Assembly: GCA_003225365.1 (NCBI GenBank)
Contig: QHZN01000081.1
Location: 1 to 36,332 of the forward strand
Direction of reading: 5' to 3'
Length of the DNA stretch: 36,332 nt
Source: Acidobacteriota bacterium
GTDB taxonomy: Bacteria; Acidobacteriota; Terriglobia; UBA7540
In this document: piece by piece, positions 26,669 to 34,479 of the stretch
Layout: every line of letters starts with the position of its first letter
Numbering within the stretch: position 1 is the first letter of the stretch
Translations under genes and position numbers: made by a program
The notes under the pieces: generated by a model
What the model was told of the DNA's origin: nothing
What the model saw: the letters and a program-made list of their open reading frames with translations, nothing else
Databases searched by the model: none

Positions 26669-27017
26669 GGTCACCCGCCAACCCACCTGCTCGGCACTGG
26701 CGTGCAACCCTTGGACTCTCGCCGGCCTCTATTCGGCCTAGGAGTTCATTGAATGAGGCATAGGAAGCGTCATTCTGAAGAGTCCGTATATCGGGACCAC
26801 AAAGAATCGGGGCTTGAGCTCCCCGACAAGCAGATTCCTTGCTTCGCCCTGCACCGAGCGAGTCTGGATTAGCTGATAATGATATGGTAAAATCAACTTT
26901 GTTATATTAATAAAACGGTTGACTGAACCGCAGGAAAGCAGTTGCAAGTCTCGGGTCCTGTAAGGGCTGGCCTCGGGTGCCCTTGCGAGGGCTGCCGCGC
27001 CACTTGCGCAACACTCA
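26669..27017. other. Intergenic stretch before the export locus, with an AT-rich island
   Basis: No gene is seen. A decayed TCATTCTGA-type repeat lies at about 26770 and a hairpin TCGGGG/CCCCGA at 26807-26826 without a T run. From about 26870 to 26930 the sequence becomes markedly AT-rich (TTGTTATATTAATAAAACGG) compared with its surroundings, as expected for a promoter region of the downstream adaptor genes, but I cannot place -35 and -10 boxes with confidence. Confidence 0.45.
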
Positions 27018-28424
27018 ATGCGAGCCGAGAATTCAATCGAGGCCGGAGATTTCCCCCGGGGTTCGATGCGAATGAACGGACGGACGGTCCAACGAAGCGA
27101 GACCGCGCTCGACCAAGCGGTGGCGGAGAAGCCCCGCCCGATCGAGACGCCTTCCGTGACGCCCCCGAAACCCCCTCCATCGAAAGGTAAATTCCTTTGG
27201 CTGGGCACCGGAGTGGTGGCGGCTCTTGTGGCGGTGGTGTGGGTCATTTCCTCGGCGCGAAAATCCGCAAGTTCCTCGGCGGCTCTCCAGGTGGCCCCGA
27301 GCACGGCGGTCATCGAGCGCCGCGATTTTGTGCGCCTGCTCCGCCTGACCGGATCGACTCAGGCTGTCGAAGCTCGTGCGGTGCTTGCTCCTCGGATCGC
27401 CGGCCAGCAGTTCGGTTCTCTGGTCATCACCAAATTGGCCCCGGTCGGGACACGAGTCAAGAAGGATGACCTGCTGGTAGAATTTGATCGGCAAAACGAG
27501 ATCAAGACGTTCCTCGATAAGCAAGCGGAATTCCGGGACCTCGAGGACCAGATCGCGAAGAAGCGGGCGGACGCCGACGCGGCGCGCGCCAAGGATGAGA
27601 CCGAACTCAAACAGGCCGAAGACGCCGAGAAGACCGCCGAGCTCGAGATGCTGAAAAACGAAGTCAGCTCGCGCATTGACGCTGAGAAGCATCGCGAAAC
27701 GCTCGAGGAAGCCAAGGCGACTTACCAGCAGCTTCGCCAAACCTATGATTTGAAGCGCAAGGCTGCGGGAGCCGAAATCCGGGGCTTGGAGATTCAGCGC
27801 GACCGCGCTCGGGAAACCATGCAGCACGCCGAGCGCAATGAAGAGGAGATGGCCATCCATTCGCCCATGGACGGAGTGGTGGTGCTGAACCCCATTTGGA
27901 AGAGCGGGCGCATGGACGAAGTGCAGGTGGGCGAGGAAATCCGGCCAGGCGTGCCTTTTATGCAGGTAATCGATCCGAACGCCATGATCGTTCGCGTGGA
28001 GGTGAACCAGGCCGATCTCCTGGATTTGAAAATGGGGATGAAGGCTCAGGTGCATCTGGATGCCTATCCGGGAATGGTGTTTCCTGCGACGTTCGAGGAA
28101 CTCGATTCCATCGGACATTCCGGCCGGTTTTCCGACACCGTCCGTGATTTCGACGCGGTTTTTTCGATTCAGGGAAGCGATCCGCGGCTGATGCCGGACC
28201 TTTCGGCCGCGGTGGACGTTGAGATCGAGCGCCGGCCTGGGGCTCTGGTGGCCCCCGTGGACAGCGTGATTAATGAAAATGGCCAAGACTCCATGCTGGT
28301 CAAAGCCGGCCTGAGTTTTGAGAAGCGAGGCGTGAAGACCGGTCCGAGAAATGATCTGGAAGTGGTCGTCGAATCCGGCGTTCGCGAAGGCGAGGTTGTG
28401 AAGCGGAGCCGCGGCGAGTCATGA
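27018..28424 (+). CDS. HlyD/RND-type periplasmic adaptor protein, copy 1
   Basis: A 468-residue membrane-fusion (adaptor) protein that would link an inner-membrane transporter to an outer-membrane channel. A Pro-rich cytoplasmic N-terminus of about 60 residues precedes one membrane segment (FLWLGTGVVAALVAVVWVIS, about 64-83). Then come a biotinyl-lipoyl-like half-motif (TGSTQAVEARAVLAPRI), a long alpha-helical hairpin rich in Glu/Lys/Ala (about 165-270), the second half (IHSPMDGVVVLNP), and beta-barrel and proximal domains ending KTGPRNDLEVVVESGVREGEVV. ATG 27018 is the first start; 27066 or 27072 are possible, and no site has a clear ribosome-binding sequence. It is the first of three adaptors in a row. 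Confidence 0.88.
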   Translation: MRAENSIEAGDFPRGSMRMNGRTVQRSETALDQAVAEKPRPIETPSVTPPKPPPSKGKFLWLGTGVVAALVAVVWVISSARKSASSSAALQVAPSTAVIERRDFVRLLRLTGSTQAVEARAVLAPRIAGQQFGSLVITKLAPVGTRVKKDDLLVEFDRQNEIKTFLDKQAEFRDLEDQIAKKRADADAARAKDETELKQAEDAEKTAELEMLKNEVSSRIDAEKHRETLEEAKATYQQLRQTYDLKRKAAGAEIRGLEIQRDRARETMQHAERNEEEMAIHSPMDGVVVLNPIWKSGRMDEVQVGEEIRPGVPFMQVIDPNAMIVRVEVNQADLLDLKMGMKAQVHLDAYPGMVFPATFEELDSIGHSGRFSDTVRDFDAVFSIQGSDPRLMPDLSAAVDVEIERRPGALVAPVDSVINENGQDSMLVKAGLSFEKRGVKTGPRNDLEVVVESGVREGEVVKRSRGES

Positions 28425-28437
28425 GGGGGGCCTTGGC

Positions 28438-28465
28438 GTAGGGGCGATTCATGAATCGCCCCTAC
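28438..28465. repeat. Perfect 28-bp palindrome in the gap between adaptor genes
   Basis: GTAGGGGCGATTCA (28438-28451) is followed directly by its exact reverse complement (28452-28465), giving 14-bp arms with no spacer. It fills most of the 57-base gap between the first and second adaptor genes, 16 bases ahead of the next ATG. A degenerate GTAGGGGC element is seen at 34386. It is probably a dispersed palindromic repeat. Confidence 0.88.
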
Positions 28466-28481
28466 CCTTAGAGTTCAACCT

Positions 28482-29735
28482 ATGCCCGATAAACTCAACC
28501 GCAGATGGCGGCGTGCCGGCTTTGCCGGAACAGCGCTGGCGGGTGTAATCGTGGGCGTATTCGCCATCGTTCGAATAGCCAGCCCGGCTTCGGTGGTCCC
28601 GACCGTCGAGGTGCGGAAGGGCGAGTTTATCGGTTATCTGGTCCTGCGCGGCGAGGTTCGGGCCGCTCGATCCACCACCATCGCCGCACCCTTCGAAGCG
28701 GGCGACCTGGAAATCATCAAGCTGGCCCACAACGGCGCGCAGGTCAAGAAGGGCGAGGTGGTGGTGCAATTCGACACCACGAAGCTCGACCAAGCCTTAG
28801 CGCAGAACCGCTCCGCCCTGAAGGCGGCGGAAGCCGAGGCAGAGCAAAGCCGCGCCCAGGCTCGGATGAAAGAAGAGCAGGACACGACGGACATGATGAA
28901 AGCGCGCTACGACGTGGAAGCCGCGAAACTCGATGCCAGCAAAGAGGAGATCCTTTCGAAGATTGACGGTCAAGAGGCCAAGCTGAAACTCGCGGACGCC
29001 GTGCAGGCTCTCACGCAAAAGGTAACCCAGCTCAAATCCGACAAAGCCGGCGACGCTGCTGACCTCGAAGGCAAGCAGCAAAAACGCGACAAAGCGCTAT
29101 ACGAGGTCAAGCGCACAGAAAGAAACCTTGCCGTGCTGACCTTGCGCGCCCCGAGCGACGGCTTGGTGACACTGATGATGAACTGGCGCGCGGGCGGACC
29201 GTTCGGCGGGGGCGCCGAGTTCAAAGAGGGCGACCGCGCCTGGTCGGGAGCGGGCATCGTGGAGCTGCCCGACCTTTCCACATTGCAATTTAGCGCCCGC
29301 GTGGATGAGAGCGACCGGGGGCGTGTCAAGTTGCAAGACTCCGCCGTCATTCGGGTGGACGCGCTGCCGGACCGGCAGTTCAACGCTCGCGTGACCCGCA
29401 TCAGCCCCCTCGCCTCCACGGACTTCTCCGCCGGGTGGCCGTTTCCGAGGAATTTTCGGATGGAGCTTGCCCTCGAGCAGCCCGACTCCCGGCTTCGGCC
29501 CGGCATGAGCGCGAACGTGCGCATCGCCGTCGAGCGCATGGCCAACGCCATCCTGATTCCTGCCGAGGCCGCGTTCCTCAAATCCAGCCGAAGTGTGGCC
29601 TATGTCCAGCACGGATCGAGTTTCGAGGAGCGGCCCATCGAGGTGGCGCGGCGAAGTGAAGGGCAGCTCGCAGTGGCCAAGGGGCTTAACCCGGGGGAAG
29701 TGGTCGCCACGCGCGACCCGACCGAGAGCCCGTAA
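28482..29735 (+). CDS. HlyD/RND-type periplasmic adaptor protein, copy 2
   Basis: A 417-residue adaptor with one N-terminal membrane segment (about 12-30). The lipoyl first half is LRGEVRAARSTTIAAPF. A helical hairpin (about 100-205, rich in Ala/Glu/Lys) follows, then the lipoyl second half LTLRAPSDGLVTLM, a beta-barrel region (LQFSARVDESDRGRVKLQDSAVIRVDALPD) and a proximal domain ending LAVAKGLNPGEVVATRDP. It differs from copy 1 in having almost no cytoplasmic tail and from copy 3 in keeping a membrane anchor. It lies 57 bases after copy 1, with a 28-bp palindrome in the gap, and 12 bases before copy 3. Confidence 0.9.
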   Translation: MPDKLNRRWRRAGFAGTALAGVIVGVFAIVRIASPASVVPTVEVRKGEFIGYLVLRGEVRAARSTTIAAPFEAGDLEIIKLAHNGAQVKKGEVVVQFDTTKLDQALAQNRSALKAAEAEAEQSRAQARMKEEQDTTDMMKARYDVEAAKLDASKEEILSKIDGQEAKLKLADAVQALTQKVTQLKSDKAGDAADLEGKQQKRDKALYEVKRTERNLAVLTLRAPSDGLVTLMMNWRAGGPFGGGAEFKEGDRAWSGAGIVELPDLSTLQFSARVDESDRGRVKLQDSAVIRVDALPDRQFNARVTRISPLASTDFSAGWPFPRNFRMELALEQPDSRLRPGMSANVRIAVERMANAILIPAEAAFLKSSRSVAYVQHGSSFEERPIEVARRSEGQLAVAKGLNPGEVVATRDPTESP

Positions 29736-29747
29736 TTCGATTTTCGT

Positions 29748-31055
29748 ATGAAACCCGATCGTATCTTCGCTGTGGTTCTCGGCGGGCTCATTCTTGCGTG
29801 TAGTGCTCCGCTCGTCTCGGGCGGGCAATTGGGAGCGAGCGAAGAAAAGATCCCCACCGCAAAAGTAAGCAAAGGCGACCTGGAGCTGAAGGTGTACGCC
29901 ACCGGGGAGTTGCGGCCGGTGCGCAGCATGATGCTGGTGGCCCCTCCGGTGGGCGGCGGAACGCTGCGCATCGTCCACCTGGCGCGCAGCGGGTCGCGCG
30001 TGAGAACGGGCGACGTCGTTATCGAGTTCGACCCGAGCGAGCAGCAATACAGCCTCGAGCAGAGCCGCTCGGAGCTGCTTCAGGCGGAAGAGGAAATTGC
30101 CAAAGCCAAGGCGGACGCGGAGGTGCAAACTTCCCAGGACAAGGTAGCCTTGCTGAAAGCCCAATTTGCGGTGCGGCAGGCAGAGCTCGACGTCAGCAAG
30201 AACGAACTTCTCAGCGCGATTGACGCCAAGAAAAACCTGCTCAAGCTCGAGGAGGCCAAGCGCGCCCTGGCGCAGCTCCAGCAGGATATCCAGTCGCACG
30301 CGCTTTCGAACCAAGCCACCATCGCTGTGGCCCAGGAAAAGCGGAACAAAGCCAAGCTGGCCATGGACGAAGCACAGCGGAACATTGAGAGCATGCGCGT
30401 GAAGGCGCCCATCAACGGCCTAGTGGAGGTCCGGAAGAACGAGGAGGCAGCGGGCGGGTTTTTCTTCGGGGGCATGACCCTGCCGGAATATCGCGAGGGT
30501 GACGAAGTGAATCCCGGAAGCTACATCGCCCAGACGCTCGAAACCGACCAGATGGAGCTCCGGGCAAAGCTCGAAGAGAGCGACCGGACTAACGTGAAGG
30601 TGGGGGAGCCCGTGGAAGTCCACGTGGATGCTCTGCCCGGAGTGGCCTTCAGCGGCAAGACCAAGACCTTATCGGGAGCGGCGTCGGGAGACATGTGGGG
30701 TGGAAACGCCACCCGAAAATTCGACGCGACCTTCCAGCTTGATAAACCCGACGCGCGCCTCCGCTCGGGCTTCACCGCTCACCTGGTGATTCTCGGGAGC
30801 GATATCAAAGGAGTGCTCTGCCTTCCCCGCCAGGCGATATTTGAGAAGGGCGGGAAGCCCATTGTCTACGTGAAAGCCGGCGGCGCCTTCCAGGCGCGCG
30901 ACATCGCGATCAAATACCGGACGGAGAGCCGCGTGGCCGTGGAAGGGCTCCCCGAGGGCACTGAAGTTGCTTTGGTCAACCCCGACCAAGCGATGAGGAA
31001 GTCTCGCAAGGCGGCCAACCCTTTGGCCCCCGCGGAGGGCGTCGGATCTCGATGA
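29748..31055 (+). CDS. HlyD/RND-type periplasmic adaptor protein, copy 3 (possible lipoprotein)
   Basis: A 435-residue adaptor. The N-terminus FAVVLGGLILACSAP may be a lipoprotein signal (ILAC, Cys18) or an ordinary signal peptide, unlike the membrane-anchored copies 1 and 2. The order is the same: lipoyl half VYATGELRPVRSMMLVAPPVGG, long helical hairpin (about 100-215), second half MRVKAPINGLVEVRKN, a Gly/Phe-rich loop (EEAAGGFFFGG) and beta-barrel (LEESDRTNVKVGEPVEVHVDALPG). Its stop overlaps the permease start by ATGA (31052-31055), so adaptor 3 is translationally coupled to the permease. Confidence 0.9.
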   Translation: MKPDRIFAVVLGGLILACSAPLVSGGQLGASEEKIPTAKVSKGDLELKVYATGELRPVRSMMLVAPPVGGGTLRIVHLARSGSRVRTGDVVIEFDPSEQQYSLEQSRSELLQAEEEIAKAKADAEVQTSQDKVALLKAQFAVRQAELDVSKNELLSAIDAKKNLLKLEEAKRALAQLQQDIQSHALSNQATIAVAQEKRNKAKLAMDEAQRNIESMRVKAPINGLVEVRKNEEAAGGFFFGGMTLPEYREGDEVNPGSYIAQTLETDQMELRAKLEESDRTNVKVGEPVEVHVDALPGVAFSGKTKTLSGAASGDMWGGNATRKFDATFQLDKPDARLRSGFTAHLVILGSDIKGVLCLPRQAIFEKGGKPIVYVKAGGAFQARDIAIKYRTESRVAVEGLPEGTEVALVNPDQAMRKSRKAANPLAPAEGVGSR

Positions 31056-32353
31056 CCACGGCCGCCCATGTGATCGAAGGGACGAGGCCTGCGAGAATTC
31101 CGGAATGGCGCCGGTTTATCCCGGACCTGCGCCTCGGCCTCGACAACCTCCTGCTTCACAAGCTGCGCTCCCTGCTCACCATGTTGGGGATGATTTTCGG
31201 CGTGGCGGCGGTAGTCTCGATGCTATCCATCGGTGCCGGGGCGCAGCAGAAAGTGATGGCCTTCATCGAGCAGCTCGGCGTGCGCAACCTCATCATCGAA
31301 GCGAAGGAATCGACCGATTACGACACCCACAACAAAATCCGTCGGACCTCGCCTGGATTGACGTTTCAAGACTATCGCGTTATCCAAGCGAACCTTGGAG
31401 GCATCGTAGCCTCGACGCCGCGCAAGCGCTTTATTCCCTCCAAAGTCTTCCCCAAGCCGCAGATGGACCTGCCGGTGCTTTTCGGCGTCGAGCCGAGTTA
31501 CGTCCGAATCGCTGGCCTGCGCGCGGTTGACGGCCGATTCTTCGACGCAGAGGAGAATCGTGAGGCCCGGCCCATTTGCGTGCTGGGCGAGGGCGCCAAG
31601 GCCAGCCTCTTCGGCCCCACCGCGGCCGTCGGCCAGTACGTCAAGGTGGATGCACAGTGGCTGCACGTGGTGGGTGTGGTGGGGCCACAGTTGAGCCCGG
31701 GAGCCGACGTGGCGGGCCTCTCCGCCCAGGACCTCAATAACTTGATTTACGTGCCCTTGCTCACGGCGATCAACCGGCTGGAGGACAACAAGAGCGAACT
31801 TCACGACGAAATTGACGGCATCTACCTGCGCATGGCCGATGCCGCGCTCATTCCCGGTTCGGCCGAGCTGGTGCGCGGCATTCTCAACGCCTCGCACCGG
31901 GGCGCGCCGGATTTCAGCGTGATTGTTCCGGCCGAGCTGCTGGCGGAGCAGCGGCGCACCGAAAGGCTCTTCAACATCGTCATGGTGGCCATCGCCTCGA
32001 TTTCGCTGCTGGTGGGCGGCATCGGAATCATGAACATCATGCTGGCGAGCATTATGGAGCGGACGCGCGAAATCGGAGTTCGCCGGGCCGTGGGCGCGCG
32101 GCGGAAGGATATCGTCCGCCAGTTCGTCATCGAAGCCACAATGATTTCCTTTGTTGGCGGGTTGCTGGGGATCCTGTTCGGTTTCGGGATGTCCCGCCTG
32201 ATCGCGTGGCTTGCGGGTTGGTCCACCATCGTCACCGTGGTCTCGATTTTCCTGGCCTTCCTGGTTTCCGTTTCCGTGGGCATGGTCTTCGGGATTTATC
32301 CGGCGGTGAAGGCGGCGAGGCTCGACCCGGTCGAGGCCATCCGCTACGAATAG
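31052..32353 (+). CDS. MacB/FtsX-type ABC transporter permease
   Basis: A 433-residue inner-membrane protein with the MacB architecture. One N-terminal membrane helix (about 34-56, LLTMLGMIFGVAAVVSMLSIGAGAQQ) is followed by a large periplasmic domain (about 60-300). Three helices follow in the FtsX domain with the signature VGGIGIMNIMLASIMERTREIGVRRAVGARRKDIVRQFVIEA, ending VKAARLDPVEAIRYE. MacB-type systems use ATP to drive export through a TolC channel without moving substrate across the inner membrane. The protein has no Walker motifs, and no separate ATP-binding protein lies in this locus, so the ATPase must be encoded elsewhere. It overlaps adaptor 3 by four bases. Confidence 0.93.
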   Translation: MTTAAHVIEGTRPARIPEWRRFIPDLRLGLDNLLLHKLRSLLTMLGMIFGVAAVVSMLSIGAGAQQKVMAFIEQLGVRNLIIEAKESTDYDTHNKIRRTSPGLTFQDYRVIQANLGGIVASTPRKRFIPSKVFPKPQMDLPVLFGVEPSYVRIAGLRAVDGRFFDAEENREARPICVLGEGAKASLFGPTAAVGQYVKVDAQWLHVVGVVGPQLSPGADVAGLSAQDLNNLIYVPLLTAINRLEDNKSELHDEIDGIYLRMADAALIPGSAELVRGILNASHRGAPDFSVIVPAELLAEQRRTERLFNIVMVAIASISLLVGGIGIMNIMLASIMERTREIGVRRAVGARRKDIVRQFVIEATMISFVGGLLGILFGFGMSRLIAWLAGWSTIVTVVSIFLAFLVSVSVGMVFGIYPAVKAARLDPVEAIRYE

Positions 32354-32454
32354 CTTTCGGTCGCCAGTTGTCAGTTTTCAGCCACAGATAACTGAGAATC
32401 TGATGTCGTGAATCTCGAGTTGGTTGAATAAGTCCCGCTGTTCGCAGGTGAGGC

Positions 32455-32640
32455 ATTCAGCCCCGTCAGGGGCGCGACATGAATAGCCCAGGGCGCAAGC
32501 CCTGGGAAAGAGAGCCCTCACCCCGCCTTCGGCACCCCTCTCCCGCGCGAGCGGGAGAGGGGAAAGGGGTGAAGGGGGAGCGTTTCCCCACCCACGGCTG
32601 CCGCCGTGGGCTAGATTATGTCGCTCCTTCGGAGCTGAAT
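32455..32640. repeat. 186-bp compound palindromic element with five hairpins
   Basis: The ends ATTCAGC (32455-32461) and GCTGAAT (32634-32640) are inverted, as are GCGACATGAATAGCCCA and TGGGCTAGATTATGTCGC with small differences. Inside are five perfect hairpins: GCCCC/GGGGC (32460-32473), CCCAGGGC/GCCCTGGG (32487-32506), a 12-bp CCCCTCTCCCGC/GCGGGAGAGGGG (32535-32562), CCCACGGC/GCCGTGGG (32591-32610) and GCTCC/GGAGC (32623-32635). It lies between the permease and the TolC-type gene and carries no gene. It would fold strongly in the transcript. Confidence 0.85.
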
Positions 32641-32729
32641 TCCCCATCGAATTTCTGACTCAGGAGACTAGGATAGAGGCCTGAAGACTGACAGCTGATA
32701 GCTGACAGCTTCTTCCCGGAGGTACGGTC

Positions 32730-34376
32730 ATGTCATTTCCGTCAGGAAAATGGATTGTGTTCGCGTTGTTCATTGCCAGTGCACGGCCTGTGGCCGCCCA
32801 AACTTCTCCGAAGCCCGATTACTTCCACAAGATGTGGGCCCCCGCCGCCATCCCTGACCGCGTCCCGGGCCCCGAAGGTCTGCGCGACTATGTGATTGAC
32901 GGAAAGCTCCGGGTGTCAGTGGACGATGCCGTCCGCCTGACGCTGCTCAATAACACCACCATGCGACTCGACGCTTTAATGGTGGACCAAGCTCGCAACA
33001 ACGTGCTGGGGAGCTATGCGCCCTTCGACCCTCAAGAGGTGACGTCCGTCTCATCGAATCGCTCGAGCTCGCCCACCTATTCGCAATTGCAGGGCGCCCC
33101 GACGCTGACCAATCTGGCGCAGCAGTTGGCGATCGGAATCCAGCAAAACCTGGATTTTGGCGGGCAGTATCAGGTGAATTTTTCCTCCAATCGCAGCTCG
33201 ACGAACAACCAGTTCAATTTCTTCAACCCTTCCTTTTTCTCGACGCTGAATCTTTCCCTTTCGCAGCACCTGCTTCGCAATCGCGGCCGGATGCCGAACC
33301 GCGCGCCCATCGTCATCGCTCAGAGAAACCTCAGCCAGTCGCGCGCAGCTTTCAAAGGCCAAATCAACGACGCCGTCCTGTTGGCCGTCAATCGGTATTG
33401 GGACGTGGTTCTCCAGCGCGATAACCTCGAAGTGGTCAAGAAGTCTCTGGCCGAGGCGGAGGCGAGCTACAAGCAGAGCAAGCGCGCGCTTGAGCTCGGC
33501 GCGCTCCCGCCGCTCGATATCTACCGCTCCGAATCGGAGGTGGCCTCGCGCCGCTTGAATGTGATTCAGGCCGAGTACCAGCTGAAACAGTCGGAAGACC
33601 TGCTTCGCCTAACCATCGGGGCTGACCTCGATCCCTACGTTCGAGCCCTCGACCTCGATCTCGAGGAAAAAGCAGAACCGACGGGCGAGCTCCTTACGAC
33701 CGATGTCGAGACAGCTCTCAAGCGCGCGTTGGAGAACCGGCCGGAGCTCGAAGCCGACGCGCACCAGATTGCCATAGACGAAACGAACGTGCGCTTTTCC
33801 CACAATCAGCTTCTCCCAGACCTCTTGCTCTCCATGGTCTATACCAGCAACGGCCTGGGCGGAAACCAGTTCAATACCGCCGCGACTCCGCCGGTTCTAG
33901 TGAGCCGAGGAGGATTTGGTGACGCGCTCGGGCAGGTATTCGGCTTTGGCTTTCCGATTTATGGCTTCTCCCTGCAACTCAATTTGCCGGTTCGCAACCG
34001 CGGCGCGCAAGCGAGCCTCGCGAACGCCCTCGTCAGCCGCCGGCGGGACCTCTACTTCGACCGCCAAACGCGGCAGGGGATTACTTTGGAAGTGACCAAC
34101 GCCGTCCACTCACTGGAGCAAGCGAAGCTTTCCATTTCCGCCGCCAAGATCGCTCGCGACCTTTCGGAAAAGAACGTGCAGGCCGAGCAGCGCAAATTTG
34201 AGCTGGGCGAGCAGACCATATTTTTTGTTCTGGAAGCCCAGACCGAGCTGGCGCAATCGGAAGCTTCTCTCGTCCAGGCCGAGGTGGGCTACCAACGGGC
34301 GGTGTCGCAGGTCGACCATGCCACGGGCGGGCTGCTCGACCGCTACCACGTCCAAATTGCCCAGGCGACTCACTGA
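32730..34376 (+). CDS. TolC-type outer-membrane efflux protein
   Basis: A 548-residue outer-membrane factor with a signal peptide (about 1-24, ending PVAAQ) and two repeats of beta-strand/coiled-coil helices. The first half has DAVRLTLLNNTTMRLDALMVDQAR and YWDVVLQRDNLEVVKKSLAEAEASYKQSKRALELGALPPLDIYRSESEVA; the second has ETALKRALENRPELEADAHQIAIDETNVRFSHNQLLPDL and AKIARDLSEKNVQAEQRKFELGEQTIFFVLEAQTELAQSEASLVQAEV. GGAGGT lies eight bases before ATG 32730. It is the expected outer-membrane partner of the three adaptors and the ABC permease upstream, though 376 bases with a large palindromic element lie between them, so it may have its own promoter. Confidence 0.95.
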   Translation: MSFPSGKWIVFALFIASARPVAAQTSPKPDYFHKMWAPAAIPDRVPGPEGLRDYVIDGKLRVSVDDAVRLTLLNNTTMRLDALMVDQARNNVLGSYAPFDPQEVTSVSSNRSSSPTYSQLQGAPTLTNLAQQLAIGIQQNLDFGGQYQVNFSSNRSSTNNQFNFFNPSFFSTLNLSLSQHLLRNRGRMPNRAPIVIAQRNLSQSRAAFKGQINDAVLLAVNRYWDVVLQRDNLEVVKKSLAEAEASYKQSKRALELGALPPLDIYRSESEVASRRLNVIQAEYQLKQSEDLLRLTIGADLDPYVRALDLDLEEKAEPTGELLTTDVETALKRALENRPELEADAHQIAIDETNVRFSHNQLLPDLLLSMVYTSNGLGGNQFNTAATPPVLVSRGGFGDALGQVFGFGFPIYGFSLQLNLPVRNRGAQASLANALVSRRRDLYFDRQTRQGITLEVTNAVHSLEQAKLSISAAKIARDLSEKNVQAEQRKFELGEQTIFFVLEAQTELAQSEASLVQAEVGYQRAVSQVDHATGGLLDRYHVQIAQATH

Positions 34377-34385
34377 GACGGCGCC

Positions 34386-34479
34386 GTAGGGGCTGACTTA
34401 TGTGTCTGCCCCACCGGGCGGACACGCCGTTCGACAGGCTCACGGCCCTGAGCGAAGTCGAAGGGCAGGTCCACCCTAC
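34386..34479. repeat. GTAGGG-bounded dispersed repeat supplying the stop codon of the GMC gene
   Basis: GTAGGGGC (34386-34393) at one end and CCCTAC (34474-34479) at the other are inverted. Within lies the hairpin-forming TTCGACAGGCTCA-type sequence (34430-34462, arms TTCGAC/GTCGAA). The CTA at 34476-34478 is the stop codon (TAG, minus strand) of the GMC oxidoreductase gene, so the repeat abuts and overlaps its 3' end. Confidence 0.65.

Noticed and set aside
27033-28286. 417-residue open frame opposite the first adaptor gene
   Set aside because: It is a shadow of the adaptor's heptad-rich coding sequence with no family resemblance.
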